Below, piece after piece: positions 1 to 9,460 of a stretch of DNA of 64,000 nucleotides. This DNA is from Mesorhizobium sp. WSM3859 (GTDB lineage Bacteria; Pseudomonadota; Alphaproteobacteria; Rhizobiales; Rhizobiaceae): contig NZ_NSGG01000003.1 in the NCBI RefSeq assembly GCF_002295065.1, positions 434,001 to 498,000 on the forward strand, given 5' to 3'. The notes under the pieces are model-generated. The model was not told where the DNA came from and did not search any database. It was given only the letters and a program-made list of their open reading frames with translations. Numbering within the stretch: position 1 is the first letter of the stretch; each line of letters begins with the position of its first letter. A program made the position numbers and the translations under genes.

Positions 1-2538
1 GCCCTGTTCCTTCTCTTGCCGCGACTGGCCGGAATAGTCGACGAAGAAGGTGTCGGGCAGGGTCTCCTTGGCAAGGTTCTCCAGCACCTGCAACCCGTCG
101 CCGGTGGTCACGCCAGGCAGGGGCAAGGCCGAGATCGTCGAGGAGTTCAGCTGGTTGAACTGCTCGATGGCCGCCGGGGAGGCATTGGTCGAGATCTTCA
201 CGACCGCCGATAGCGGCACCATCTTGCCGTCGACGCTGCGAACGAAATATTCGCCGAGCTTCTCGGGGTTGTCGCGGAATTCCTGCGGCACCTGCGGGAT
301 GATGTCGTAGCTGTTGGAGTCGCGGTCGAACTGCGCCACCTCGGCGCCGCCGACCAGCAGCGTCAACGTATTGCCGATATCGGCGATCGGCAGGTTCAAT
401 GCCGCCGCGCGCTCGCGGTCGATGGTGACGGTCACCTGCGGCGCATCGTAGGCCATCGAGTTCTGGACGACGATGAAGCGGCCGGAAGCCTGCGCCTTGT
501 TCTTGATCTTCTCCGCCTGGTCGAAGACCTCGGAAGGATCGCCGATCGAGCGAACCACCATGGAGATGGGCAGACCGCCGCCGGAGCCGGGCAACGTCGG
601 CGGCGCGAAGACGAAGGCCTGAACGCCGGCGACCTTGGCGAGCCGTGCGGTGATGTCGGCCTGCAGTTCCTTCGAACTGCGCTTGCGGTCGGCCCAGTCC
701 TTGAAGGCGAAGCCGACGAAAGCACCGTTGGTCGCGCCGCCGAAGGCGACGGCCGAAAACTGCGCCCTGGTCTCCGGGATATCCCTCACCAGGCCGAGCA
801 TCTGGTTGACGTAGGTCTCCGTGTAGTCCGACGTCGCGTAGCGCGGCGCGGTCACGATCGAGAGCAGGAAGCCCTGATCTTCCTCCGGCGCAAGCTCGGT
901 CGAGGTCTTGGTGAACATGAAGCCGGTAAGCGCAACAAGCGCCACGACGATGATCAACGTCACCGGCCGGTTTCTCAAGGAGGCGGTGACCGCGCGCTCG
1001 TAGACATGCTCGACGCGGCCGAAGATGCCATCGACGATGCGCTGGAAGCGGCCATGCGCGCCGGCCTTCAGCAGGCGCGCCGACATCATAGGCGTGATGG
1101 TCACCGCGATCAGGCCGGACAGCACCACGGAGCCGGCAAGCGTGACCGCGAATTCGCGGAACAGCGCGCCCGTCAGACCGCCGGTGAAGGCAAGCGGCGC
1201 AAACACCGCGGCCAGCGTGATGGTCATGGCGACGATGGCCGAGAAGATCTCGCGCATGCCGTTGAAGGCCGCCTGCATCGGCGACATGTGGTCCTCTTCC
1301 ATGTGGCGGTGGATGTTCTCCACCACCACGATGGCATCGTCGACGACGAGGCCGATGGCCAACACCATGGCCAGCAGCGACAGAAGATTGATCGAGTAGC
1401 CGACCGCAAACAGAATGAAGCAGACGCCGATCAGGGACAGTGGGATGGTCACAATCGGCATCATCACCGAGCGGAACGAGCCGAGGAACAGAAGGATGAC
1501 CACCACGACGATGGCGACGGCCTCGCCGATGGTCTTGAACACCTCCTCGATCGAGGCGCTGATCTGGCCGGTAGCGTCGTAGACGACCTCGATCGTCATG
1601 CCTTTCGGCAGCGTTTCCTGAATCACCGGCACGAGCTTGGTGACCGCGGCCGCGGTCGTCAGCGGGTTAGCCGCAGGCGTCGGGAAGATGGCAAGGAAAG
1701 TGCCGGGCTTGCCGTTGAAGCTCACCCTGGTGTCGGTGTTCTCCGCGCCGAGCTCGACACGCGCGACATCGCGCAGGCGCACAACCTCGCCGTTCGTCGA
1801 GCGGATCGGCAGCTGGGCGAAGGCCTCCGGCGTCTGCAGGGTCGAATGCACGGTGATCGAGGAGACCACATACTCGTTCTGGGTGTTCCCGGGCGCCGAC
1901 AGGAAGTTCGAGTTGTTGATAGCGGTGAGCACGTCCACGGCCGTGGCGCCGCGCGCGGCGAGGCGGATCGGGTCGATCCAGATGCGCATGGAATATTCCT
2001 GGGCGCCGAAGACCTGGACATTGGCGACACCTTCCACCGTCGAAATGCGTGGACGAATGACGCGCTCGATATATTCGGTGAGCTGCTCCTTCGTCATGTT
2101 CGGATTCTGCATCGAGATGTACATCATCGCGAACTGCTGGCCGGTGCCCTTGACGATCACCGGGTCCTTGGACGCTTCCGGCAAGGTGCCGCGCACGCCC
2201 TGGACCTTCGACAACACCTCGGTGAGCGCGACGTCCGGATTGGAGCCGAGCTTCATCTGCACCGTCACCGTGCTAGACGACGGACGGCTGGATGAGGTGA
2301 CGTAGTCGATGTTTTCGGTCGAAGCGACGGCGCGTGCGATCGGGGCCGAGATGAAGCCCTGGATCAGATCGGCGCTGGCGCCCGGATAGGCCGTGGTTAT
2401 CGTGATCGCCGTCTCGTCGACCTTGGGGTACTGGCGGATCGACAGGTTGAAGATGCCCTGGAATCCCAGAAGCAGGATCATGCAGGCAAGCACCGTCGAA
2501 AGGACGGGCCGGCGAATGAAGAGGTCGGAAAAGTTCAT
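1..2538 (-). CDS. RND efflux transporter permease (C-terminus beyond window)
   Basis: Inner-membrane proton-driven pump subunit of the AcrB/MexB (HAE1) type. The open frame runs from ATG at 2538 to the window edge, giving 846 residues of a family usually about 1030-1050 long, so only the C-terminal part is missing. The N-terminus MNFSDLFIRRPVLSTVLA is the usual start with transmembrane segment 1. The fourth-helix stretch with AIGLVVDDAIVVVENIHRH carries the two adjacent aspartates of the proton relay. Its ATG overlaps the TGA of the upstream adaptor gene by 4 bp (ATGA), so the two are translationally coupled. Substrate cannot be read from sequence. A divergent TetR gene is the likely regulator. 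Family assignment is certain. Confidence 0.96.
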   Translation of the reverse strand, partial: MNFSDLFIRRPVLSTVLACMILLLGFQGIFNLSIRQYPKVDETAITITTAYPGASADLIQGFISAPIARAVASTENIDYVTSSSRPSSSTVTVQMKLGSNPDVALTEVLSKVQGVRGTLPEASKDPVIVKGTGQQFAMMYISMQNPNMTKEQLTEYIERVIRPRISTVEGVANVQVFGAQEYSMRIWIDPIRLAARGATAVDVLTAINNSNFLSAPGNTQNEYVVSSITVHSTLQTPEAFAQLPIRSTNGEVVRLRDVARVELGAENTDTRVSFNGKPGTFLAIFPTPAANPLTTAAAVTKLVPVIQETLPKGMTIEVVYDATGQISASIEEVFKTIGEAVAIVVVVILLFLGSFRSVMMPIVTIPLSLIGVCFILFAVGYSINLLSLLAMVLAIGLVVDDAIVVVENIHRHMEEDHMSPMQAAFNGMREIFSAIVAMTITLAAVFAPLAFTGGLTGALFREFAVTLAGSVVLSGLIAVTITPMMSARLLKAGAHGRFQRIVDGIFGRVEHVYERAVTASLRNRPVTLIIVVALVALTGFMFTKTSTELAPEEDQGFLLSIVTAPRYATSDYTETYVNQMLGLVRDIPETRAQFSAVAFGGATNGAFVGFAFKDWADRKRSSKELQADITARLAKVAGVQAFVFAPPTLPGSGGGLPISMVVRSIGDPSEVFDQAEKIKNKAQASGRFIVVQNSMAYDAPQVTVTIDRERAAALNLPIADIGNTLTLLVGGAEVAQFDRDSNSYDIIPQVPQEFRDNPEKLGEYFVRSVDGKMVPLSAVVKISTNASPAAIEQFNQLNSSTISALPLPGVTTGDGLQVLENLAKETLPDTFFVDYSGQSRQEKEQG

Positions 2539-3830
2539 TGCTGAACCTCTTTGTTCGCCGATTTGCTGGGATCGATGGTGTTGTCGACGGCAACCGACAT
2601 GCCGTTGAAGAGCCGGTTCTGCCCGGCCGTGACGACCTGGTCGCCATCCTTGAGGCCCTCGGTGATCTCGACCATGCCGTTGTTGCGGCGGCCGAGCTTC
2701 ACAAACACCTGCGAGATGACGAGCGTGGGCTGTTGCGCGGCCTCGGCCGGTTTGGCGTCAGCCGCCTTCGTCGCGTTGTCAGCGGGCTTGGTCGCGTCGG
2801 TGGCGGGTTTGGAAGCATCGGCCTGCGGCTTGGCGGCGTCGGCGGCCGGCTTGTCGGTGGCGGCCTTCTGATCGTCCGGCTTTGCCGGCGTAGCAGCGGC
2901 ACCCTCCGCCGGTTTTGCCGGCACGACCACGAAAACATAATCGCCGTAGAGGCTCGTCGTCACCGCTGTCTGGGGCACGGAGATGACATTGTTTTCCTGC
3001 GGCAGCTCGACACGGATCTGGACGAACTGGCCAGGCGTCAGCTTGCCTTCCGGATTGGCGACCTCGCCGCGGATCGAGACCAGCCGGCTCGCCGGATCGA
3101 TCTTGGGGTCGATGCCGCGGATGGAGCCGGCAAAGGACATGTCGGCGAGACTGCTGCCGAGCTTGACGGCCTGGCCGATCTTGAGCAGCGGAAGCTGCTG
3201 TTCGGGGATGGTGAAGTCGACCCGCATCGTGTCCAGATCCTGGATCGTCACCACCGAGTTGCCGGGGGCAAGATATTGGCCGATATCGATCTTCGGGATA
3301 CCGACCGTGCCGCCGAAGGGCGCGGACAATTGCTTCTGATCGAGCACGGCCTGCAGCTTGTTCACCTGCGCGGCCGAGGCATCCGCGGCAGCACGCGCGG
3401 CGTCGAGCGTCGCGTCGGTACCGACACCGCGCCGCTGCAATTCGATCGCGCGGGTCAGCGCCGCCTGGTCCGAGGCGGCCTGCGCCTTCTGCGCCACCAG
3501 ATCGGCCTTCTCGACCGCGTCGTCCAGCTGCAGGAGCACAGCGTCGGTGGCGACCTTCTGGTTGGCGTGGAAGAGGATGTTCTTGACGATGCCGCTCGTT
3601 TCGACGGTAAGGTCGACGCCGCGCACGGCATTGACGGTACCGATCGCCTCGACGCCAGGCGTCCATTCCGAAGGCTTGACGATCACAGTCGAGACCGTGG
3701 CGGCCGGCGGCTTCATGGTGGCGAAATACTGCTTGATGCCGGCATCGCGCATGAAGTTGAAACCAACGATGCCGACGCAGACCACAGCGAGCAGAATCAG
3801 GAACACGGCGATGGTGATAAAGCGCTTCAC
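2535..3830 (-). CDS. Periplasmic adaptor (membrane fusion) subunit of RND efflux pump
   Basis: HlyD/AcrA-type adaptor that links the RND permease to an outer-membrane channel. I place the start at GTG 3830 (VKRFITIAVF, 431 aa) because AGGGG lies 7 nt upstream; a TTG ten codons earlier is possible but has no such signal. One N-terminal membrane anchor is followed by biotinyl-lipoyl, short alpha-hairpin and beta-barrel regions. The C-terminal third is interrupted by about 70 residues of Ala/Pro/Lys/Asp-rich low-complexity sequence (+ strand about 2735-2935) before the last membrane-proximal strands resume with VFVKLGRR. That insert is unusual for the family. It overlaps the permease by 4 bp. 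Confidence 0.93.
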   Translation of the reverse strand: MKRFITIAVFLILLAVVCVGIVGFNFMRDAGIKQYFATMKPPAATVSTVIVKPSEWTPGVEAIGTVNAVRGVDLTVETSGIVKNILFHANQKVATDAVLLQLDDAVEKADLVAQKAQAASDQAALTRAIELQRRGVGTDATLDAARAAADASAAQVNKLQAVLDQKQLSAPFGGTVGIPKIDIGQYLAPGNSVVTIQDLDTMRVDFTIPEQQLPLLKIGQAVKLGSSLADMSFAGSIRGIDPKIDPASRLVSIRGEVANPEGKLTPGQFVQIRVELPQENNVISVPQTAVTTSLYGDYVFVVVPAKPAEGAAATPAKPDDQKAATDKPAADAAKPQADASKPATDATKPADNATKAADAKPAEAAQQPTLVISQVFVKLGRRNNGMVEITEGLKDGDQVVTAGQNRLFNGMSVAVDNTIDPSKSANKEVQQ

Positions 3831-3923
3831 GGACAGTCCCCTCGAGCCGGCAACCGGCAAAACAATCGATGCCGGGACACATATCGACGACAGGTCCCGT
3901 TTTCAAACGGCGCGCTTTACTGT

Positions 3924-3937
3924 ACCGGCTGGACGGT
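3924..3937. promoter_or_regulatory. Candidate TetR operator between pump operon and regulator
   Basis: ACCG and CGGT half-sites separated by 6 bp lie in the 145-bp divergent intergenic region between the adaptor and the tetR-family gene. Position and symmetry fit a TetR operator, but the arms are short and no second copy is seen. Confidence 0.3.
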
Positions 3938-3975
3938 CTTGTCAATTCCGACTACGCTAATGTAAGGGGGGCGCG

Positions 3976-4509
3976 ATGAGACCACGCAAGGCAAACTCAC
4001 GCGAGAAGATACTTGCCGCAGCCGCCGACGTGGCGCGCGAGGCAGGCCCGGGAAGCCTGTCGCTCGAGGCGGTCGCCAGCCGCGCCGGGGTGTCGAAGGG
4101 CGGCCTGCTTTACAACTTCCCGACCAAGGCCAAGCTGATGCAGGGGCTTGTCGAAAGCTATCTCCGCGACTTCCAGAAGGCGCTGGAAGCGCGCGCCGCC
4201 GGGGCCAGGCACGAAAGCGTTCTCTCGGCCTATATCAAACTGTCGGCCGACGACTGCGAGCGTCCGAAACCCCCGGCCTCCTGGATGTTCTCGGCGATCG
4301 CCGAAGATCCCGATTTCCTGACGCCGATAAAAGCCTTCAAGCACCAGCTGCTCGAACGGTTGAAGGAAGAGACCAGCGATCTCGGCTCGCTGCTGGTCTG
4401 CTTCCTCGCCATCGAGGGGATGCGCAGCATGAACCTTTTCGATTCCGATGTGCTTTCCGAAGACGAGCACAAGCTTCTGGTGGCCTCGCTCCTGAAGATA
4501 GCCGGATAG
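3976..4509 (+). CDS. TetR/AcrR family transcriptional regulator
   Basis: 177-residue repressor-like protein. Residues about 8-55 form the TetR helix-turn-helix domain (SREKILAAAADVAREAG, then SLEAVASRAGVSKGGLLYNF). The remainder is the variable ligand-binding/dimer domain. ATG 3976 is preceded by AAGGGGGG at good spacing. It is divergent from the RND operon with 145 bp between starts, the classic arrangement for a local repressor of an efflux pump. The inducer cannot be inferred. Family certain; target inferred from context. Confidence 0.92.
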   Translation: MRPRKANSREKILAAAADVAREAGPGSLSLEAVASRAGVSKGGLLYNFPTKAKLMQGLVESYLRDFQKALEARAAGARHESVLSAYIKLSADDCERPKPPASWMFSAIAEDPDFLTPIKAFKHQLLERLKEETSDLGSLLVCFLAIEGMRSMNLFDSDVLSEDEHKLLVASLLKIAG

Positions 4510-4600
4510 GTCGCCAGCCGGCCAAGGCGTCACACCAGCTTCATCCTAGGGACATAGCGTCCTTCCCGGTTCTTTGCTGCGATGCAAATGGAGTGGGACA

Positions 4601-6211
4601 ATGGTGGACGTAGTTTCAAGTGGGGCGGGGATCCCGAGACCGGATCATCCCCTAGAACAATCGGGCGGCGCCAAATGGTTCCTGCCGGCTTTCGGCGTGC
4701 TGGTGCTGGTCGGCATCATCTATGTCGGCTACGCGCTGAGCCAGGATTTGGCGATTGCCAAGACGGTTCCCTGGATTCTGCTCGGCATAGCCCTTCTGAT
4801 TGCGCTGGGCTTCGAGTTCGTCAATGGCTTCCATGATACCGCCAACGCGGTCGCCACCGTCATCTATACGCGGTCGCTACCGGCCGAATTCGCGGTCATG
4901 TGGTCCGGCGTCTTCAACTTCCTCGGCGTCCTGACCTCGAGCGGGGCGGTGGCGTTCGGCATCCTGTCGCTGCTGCCGGTCGAGCTCATCCTGCAGGTCG
5001 GCTCGTCCTCGGGCTTTGCCATGGTGTTCGCCCTTCTGGTCGCTGCCATCCTGTGGAACCTGGGCACGTGGTTCCTCGGCCTGCCGGCTTCGAGCTCGCA
5101 CACGATGGTCGGTTCGATCATCGGCGTCGGCCTCGCCAACCAGTTCATGGCCCCGGCCGGAAGCGCCACCAGCGGCGTCGATTGGGGCCAGGCGACCAAT
5201 GTCGGCACCACCTTGCTGGTCTCGCCGATCATCGGCTTCTTCGCCGCTGCCGTGTTGCTCTATGCGATGAAGCTCCTGGTGCGTAATCCCGCCCTCTACG
5301 AAGCACCGAAGGGCAAAACGCCGCCGCCATGGTGGATCCGCGCGCTGCTGATCTTCACCTGCACGGGCGTCAGCTTCGCGCATGGCTCCAATGACGGCCA
5401 GAAGGGCATGGGCCTGATCATGCTGATCCTGATCGGCGTGGTGCCGACCGCCTATGCGCTCAACCGCACGCCCGACATCAACTATCTCGACGCCTATAAG
5501 TCGGCGTCCGTCGCCGTCGAGCAGGCGCTGGGCAAATACGTCAAGCCGGGCGTCACCGTCGCGGATGCCAATGCTGCAAAGGCTGCCGTGCAGGAAGCCG
5601 TGCGTAGCAAGTCGTGGAGCGATCAGACGACGCTCGCGCTGCAGAGCTACATCCACAACACGACCGCCGGGTTGCAGCCTTACGCCTCGGTCGACAATGT
5701 TCCGACCGACCTGGTCAGCAACGCGCGCAACGACATCTATCTGATCGGCGAGGCGCTGAAGCTGATCGACAAAAAGAAGCTGCTGCCGATGCAGGACGCC
5801 GACCTGAAGGCGGTCACCGACTACCACAAGGCGGTCGACAACGCGACGAAGTTCATCCCGCTGTGGGTGAAGATCGCCGTGGCGCTGGCGCTCGGGCTCG
5901 GCACCATGGTCGGCTGGAAGCGTATCGTCGTCACCGTCGGCGAGAAGATCGGCAAGAGCCACCTTACCTATGGCCAGGGCGCCGCCGCCGAGCTGGTCGC
6001 GATGATCACCATCGGCATGGCCGACCGTCTCGGCCTGCCGGTGTCGACCACCCATGTGCTGTCCTCCGGCGTCGCCGGCACGATGGCGGCCAACGGCTCT
6101 GGCCTGCAGTGGTCGACCGTGCGCAACCTTCTGCTGGCCTGGGTGCTCACGCTGCCCTGCTCGATCGCGCTTGCCTTCTTGCTGTTCGTGATCTTCCGCC
6201 ACGTTTTCTGA
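4601..6211 (+). CDS. Inorganic phosphate transporter, PiT family
   Basis: Low-affinity metal-phosphate:H+ symporter of the inner membrane, 536 aa from ATG 4601; GGAG sits 8-11 nt upstream, whereas the earlier TTG at 4574 has no ribosome site. Both PiT signature repeats are present: GFEFVNGFHDTANAVATV near residues 72-89 and FAHGSNDGQKGMG near 260, plus GLPVSTTHVLSSGVAG near the C-terminus. About 130 mostly soluble residues (about 285-416) separate the two membrane halves, longer than in E. coli PitA. No phoU-like gene is adjacent, so phosphate-starvation control cannot be argued from context. Confidence 0.94.
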   Translation: MVDVVSSGAGIPRPDHPLEQSGGAKWFLPAFGVLVLVGIIYVGYALSQDLAIAKTVPWILLGIALLIALGFEFVNGFHDTANAVATVIYTRSLPAEFAVMWSGVFNFLGVLTSSGAVAFGILSLLPVELILQVGSSSGFAMVFALLVAAILWNLGTWFLGLPASSSHTMVGSIIGVGLANQFMAPAGSATSGVDWGQATNVGTTLLVSPIIGFFAAAVLLYAMKLLVRNPALYEAPKGKTPPPWWIRALLIFTCTGVSFAHGSNDGQKGMGLIMLILIGVVPTAYALNRTPDINYLDAYKSASVAVEQALGKYVKPGVTVADANAAKAAVQEAVRSKSWSDQTTLALQSYIHNTTAGLQPYASVDNVPTDLVSNARNDIYLIGEALKLIDKKKLLPMQDADLKAVTDYHKAVDNATKFIPLWVKIAVALALGLGTMVGWKRIVVTVGEKIGKSHLTYGQGAAAELVAMITIGMADRLGLPVSTTHVLSSGVAGTMAANGSGLQWSTVRNLLLAWVLTLPCSIALAFLLFVIFRHVF

Positions 6212-6223
6212 GTGGCAAGACAC

Positions 6224-7105
6224 TCAAGGAAACGGCGCGGCTCGCGGCGCCGTTTCCGTCCACGCCAGCGCGGCCTCAGCCCTGCTGCGGCGGCGCAACT
6301 GGCGCAGCGACAACATGTGCAACAGAATCGAGCTTGGCACCACGAAAGCAGGGGTCAGCACACCCGGATAGGCGCCGGCGCCGATGCTCTGCACATCCGG
6401 AACGATCAGTTGCGCCGGACCGGGCGAGGTGATCACGCCCATGGTAACCGCGACCGCGAAATCGGCGAGGCCGATGATGTTCCAGAGAGTTGCTGCTCTT
6501 CGGCCCCCCACTGTGCCGGTCGCCACCGCCAACGCCGCGGGCAAGGCGAGCAGCCCGGTCAGCACATCGCCGATGCCTGCGGGCACCGCGAACGCGCCTG
6601 GCAGGCCACCATGCAGCCAGGCCGTGAGAGCCCAACCGCCGAATATGCGGTAGAGCTGAAGCGCGACCAGCCAACTAGCCGGCATCGCATCGAGCACCTG
6701 GCCGATCCGCTTCGATAACAACAGCGGCGGCGCGCCTATGATCACCGGCAGGAAGATCGCCGAGGGTAATATCGGTAAAGACAAGGCGTCCGTGTGGAAG
6801 GCACCATTGATCGCGGCGCTCCAGGCGATGGCGAGCCACAGCGCATCCGGGATCATGACCGCCAGCAAGGTCACCCGGCGTTGGTCCGGGGTCAGAGTCG
6901 TCTGTTCGAGACCGAGCCACAATCCCAGCGCGATAAGCCCGTGGGCCGCGAGCTGGTGGGCCGTGGTCGGAACGCCGCTGGCCTGGATCGCCGGGAAGGC
7001 AAAGATCAGCAGCAGCCAAAGCCCCGTGAGCGGCGCAAGCCAAAGCAGGCCGCGCCACGCGTCACCAGACGGAACGATAGCAGGGGGAAGAGCTTCGGTG
7101 GTCAC
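6224..7105 (-). CDS. Polytopic membrane protein of unknown function
   Basis: 293 aa from GTG 7105, with GGAG 9-12 nt upstream. Hydrophobicity by eye gives seven or eight membrane segments (for example GLLWLAPLTGLWLLLIFAF near residue 20 and AGIGDVLTGLLALPAALAVA near 190) with a basic C-terminal tail. I recognise no catalytic or transport motif and no family name. It ends 13 bp after the convergent phosphate transporter and shares the hairpin at 6230-6259. It stands alone transcriptionally. Confidence 0.75.
   Translation of the reverse strand: MTTEALPPAIVPSGDAWRGLLWLAPLTGLWLLLIFAFPAIQASGVPTTAHQLAAHGLIALGLWLGLEQTTLTPDQRRVTLLAVMIPDALWLAIAWSAAINGAFHTDALSLPILPSAIFLPVIIGAPPLLLSKRIGQVLDAMPASWLVALQLYRIFGGWALTAWLHGGLPGAFAVPAGIGDVLTGLLALPAALAVATGTVGGRRAATLWNIIGLADFAVAVTMGVITSPGPAQLIVPDVQSIGAGAYPGVLTPAFVVPSSILLHMLSLRQLRRRSRAEAALAWTETAPRAAPFP
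6230..6259. terminator. Hairpin between convergent genes
   Basis: An 11-bp perfect inverted repeat (GGAAACGGCGC / GCGCCGTTTCC, 8-nt loop) lies 19 bp after the phosphate transporter stop and inside the 3' end of the convergent membrane-protein gene. There is no clear T-run on either side, so a bidirectional terminator is plausible but not proved. Confidence 0.5.
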
Positions 7106-7293
7106 CGGCGATACTCCGTTGAGCTCAGCGCTTTTGCGCTGCTGTCCGGATGTACGCCTGCTTTACGCGAGCGGCTATTCGCGACAATGTTGACAGGCTA
7201 TGAAGAACGACTTCACAGTCGGCGAGCGTTTCCAAGCGCGCCGCATCGCAACTTCCGCGGCCTTTCCTGCCCCGCCTGTGCTGGATGCAAGGA

Positions 7294-8454
7294 TCAGGTC
7301 GGGTCTTCGCGGTGCAGGTCGTGGATGGTGACGCCTTCGGCATTGTCGGGCAGCATCAGCCATTTCTTGTGGCGTAGCGTCCGCTCGGTGTCTTCCAGGC
7401 CCATCTCCCAGTGCTCGCGCATCGAGGTGCCGGAGAACTCATAGTCCTTGGCGTGGCCTTCATAGCCTTTGTGCTGGTAAATCAGGTGGACGATGTTGAC
7501 CACGCCGGCGTCGGAATAGTCGGCTATCAGCTCTTTCTCGCCGTCCTTGAGCTGCTCCGGCGGCACGCGCTTCAGCGCGTCGAGCAGTTTCATTTTCAGC
7601 GCATGGATGCGCTCGAAATTGTCGGTGTTCTGACGCGTGCGGCTGGAATACATGATGTCCTTGTGCCGCGACAGGACATCGGCCATGCCGCGCGGCAGCA
7701 CGCCGCGCGCGCTGAACAGGTCGACTTGGAACACCAGCGAGGAGCGATCCTCCTCCTGGTCGAGCAGATATTGCAGCGGCGTGTTGGAGACGATGCCGCC
7801 GTCCCAATAATATTCGCCCTCGATGCGGATCGAGGGGAAGGCCGGCGGCAGCGCGCCGCTCGCCATGATGTGCTCCGGCCCGATGCGCACCTTGTCGGTG
7901 TCGAAATAGACGAAGTTGCCGGTCCTGACATTGACCGCGCCGACGCTCAAGCGCTTTCTGCCGTCGTTCAGCACGTTGAAGTCGATCAGGCTCTCCAGCG
8001 TGTCCTTGAGCTCGGCGGTGTCGTAGAAGCTGGTTGCACCTTCGGCGCCCGAGAGCTGGAACCAGGGGTTGGGGCTGCGCGGCTTGAAGAAGCCGGGCTG
8101 GCCCATGGTCATTGTCATCAACGACGAGGTCTGGTTGCGGATATCGCGATAGATGTCGCCTTCGGGCGTATAGGCCCAGATCTTGCGGCCCGAGACCGTC
8201 TGCCAGAACTGTTCCAGCCGCTGCAGGCGGCGGCTCGGTTCGTTGCCGGCGATGATCGAGGCGTTGATGGCGCCGATCGAGACGCCGGACAGCCAAGTCG
8301 GCTCGCAGCCGGCATCGGCAAGCGCCTGATAGACGCCGGCCTGATAGGCGCCGAGCGCGCCGCCACCCTGGAAGACCAGGGCGACGCGGTCATATTGCGC
8401 GGTGATTTCAGCGATGGTGGCGGCGGCCGCCTTGTTGCGGGTACGCTCAAGCAC
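7294..8454 (-). CDS. Patatin-like phospholipase family protein
   Basis: Serine acyl hydrolase with a Ser-Asp dyad. From GTG 8454 (386 aa) the glycine-rich oxyanion loop GGGALG is at residues 30-35, the nucleophile elbow GVSIG at 57-61 (Ser59), and the catalytic Asp lies in DGGIVSN in the middle of the protein. The C-terminal third matches the extension (DUF3734 type) often seen on rhizobial patatins. GTG 8454 overlaps the end of acetoacetate decarboxylase by 8 bp and has GGAGAAA at good spacing, so I prefer it over ATG 8514. Coupling to adc suggests a role in lipid or polyhydroxybutyrate turnover, which is inference. Confidence 0.9.
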   Translation of the reverse strand: MLERTRNKAAAATIAEITAQYDRVALVFQGGGALGAYQAGVYQALADAGCEPTWLSGVSIGAINASIIAGNEPSRRLQRLEQFWQTVSGRKIWAYTPEGDIYRDIRNQTSSLMTMTMGQPGFFKPRSPNPWFQLSGAEGATSFYDTAELKDTLESLIDFNVLNDGRKRLSVGAVNVRTGNFVYFDTDKVRIGPEHIMASGALPPAFPSIRIEGEYYWDGGIVSNTPLQYLLDQEEDRSSLVFQVDLFSARGVLPRGMADVLSRHKDIMYSSRTRQNTDNFERIHALKMKLLDALKRVPPEQLKDGEKELIADYSDAGVVNIVHLIYQHKGYEGHAKDYEFSGTSMREHWEMGLEDTERTLRHKKWLMLPDNAEGVTIHDLHREDPT

Positions 8455-9235
8455 CAGCTTTCTCCAGCTTGTTCGCGACGGCAGCCGATCGGCCGCGGTC
8501 CGCGAGATAATCATGCACGACTTCGCCGAGGCCGAGCGTCAGATCGGCCTTGAAGTGCACGGCCGAAACGATGTCGAGCACCGGCAGCCTGGCCACATCG
8601 GCCATGACATGCGGGCGCAGGTCGAGCGCGGCGGGCGCCGTCCAGGCTTCCTTCAGCGTGATGTCGGTGAGGTAATAGCGGACCAACTCGCAAATGCGCG
8701 GGCTGCCGTCGACATGCGGGATGATCTTGATCAGAAAATTGGGCGCGGCGAGCGAAGCGAGCACCTGGTCGTGATCGGCTTCGCGGTGCTTGTAGCCCAT
8801 GGTGCCGGTGGCGCACAGCACGCTGCCATAATGCAGCGTGCCGACCACCACCTCGCCCTCATGCACGATCTTGGGGCTGGCGAGCTTCTTGGGAAAACCC
8901 CAGAGCTCGCGCCCGCCAGCGATCGGCGCGTCGTCGTCGAGATACATGGAATGCACATAGCCGCCATGCTGGCCCTTGTAGCGCACCGGGATGACCTGGC
9001 CGGTCTCGGTGTAATCGCCGAAGCCGGTCGAGTCCGGCATGCGGATGAACTCGTATTTGACCAGCGGCTCGTCGATCTCGAGCGGCGCCGGCACCACCGC
9101 TTCCAGCGCCTCGCGCGTCGTGCGGTAGGTGATGATGATGTATTCGCGATCGAAGAAACGATAGGGGCCGGGCGGGAAGGACGGGTTGGTGAGCGGCATC
9201 GCATAGGCGCGCTTCACGACATCGGCGATTTCCAT
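8447..9235 (-). CDS. adc: Acetoacetate decarboxylase
   Basis: Converts acetoacetate to acetone and CO2 through a Schiff-base lysine. 262 aa from ATG 9235 ([14 protein letters not shown]); in-frame sequence upstream to 9352 lacks a better start. The active-site stretch [12 protein letters not shown] contains the paired lysines of the family, and [15 protein letters not shown] and [10 protein letters not shown] are typical ADC blocks. It is the first gene of a two-gene transcript with the patatin gene and is divergent from 3-hydroxybutyrate dehydrogenase, whose product acetoacetate is its substrate. Confidence 0.93.
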   Translation of the reverse strand: MEIADVVKRAYAMPLTNPSFPPGPYRFFDREYIIITYRTTREALEAVVPAPLEIDEPLVKYEFIRMPDSTGFGDYTETGQVIPVRYKGQHGGYVHSMYLDDDAPIAGGRELWGFPKKLASPKIVHEGEVVVGTLHYGSVLCATGTMGYKHREADHDQVLASLAAPNFLIKIIPHVDGSPRICELVRYYLTDITLKEAWTAPAALDLRPHVMADVARLPVLDIVSAVHFKADLTLGLGEVVHDYLADRGRSAAVANKLEKAGA

Positions 9236-9300
9236 ACTGTTCACCCGTCGGTTCAGGAAATGATACGCGCGAAAGGCGCAGGAGGGGTATGTTGCACGGC

Positions 9301-9405
9301 ACCATGACAGTGCCATGTCATGGTCTTCGAGCGCCAGCTCCAGGGCTCTCACACCGCATCACAACATTGTAATCGCAACGACATCTGACCATGGCATTGT
9401 CATGC
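9301..9405. promoter_or_regulatory. Paired dyads in adc/bdh divergent promoter region
   Basis: A perfect 9-bp dyad ACCATGACA / TGTCATGGT (9301-9309 and 9316-9324, 6-nt spacer) is followed 65 bp later by a related site, ACCATG then TGTCATG, at 9389-9405. Both sit in the 225-bp gap between the divergent adc and 3-hydroxybutyrate dehydrogenase starts. Two copies of the same half-sites suggest a shared dimeric regulator. No regulator gene is adjacent. Confidence 0.45.
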
Positions 9406-9460
9406 TGCGGCGCACAAACTATGTGCCTTAGATTCCTTCCCTCCTGTCGCGAGATCTCCC

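Noticed and set aside
1006-2295. Long plus-strand open frame opposite the RND permease
   Set aside because: Arg/His/Asp-rich shadow of the permease on the other strand; high GC keeps such antisense frames open.
2538-3965. 475-codon plus-strand frame opposite the RND adaptor
   Set aside because: Composition is that of an antisense shadow; the minus-strand adaptor has clear domains and start signal.
7125-7343. 72-codon minus-strand frame between the membrane protein and patatin
   Set aside because: No ribosome site and basic low-quality composition; it overlaps the patatin 3' end.
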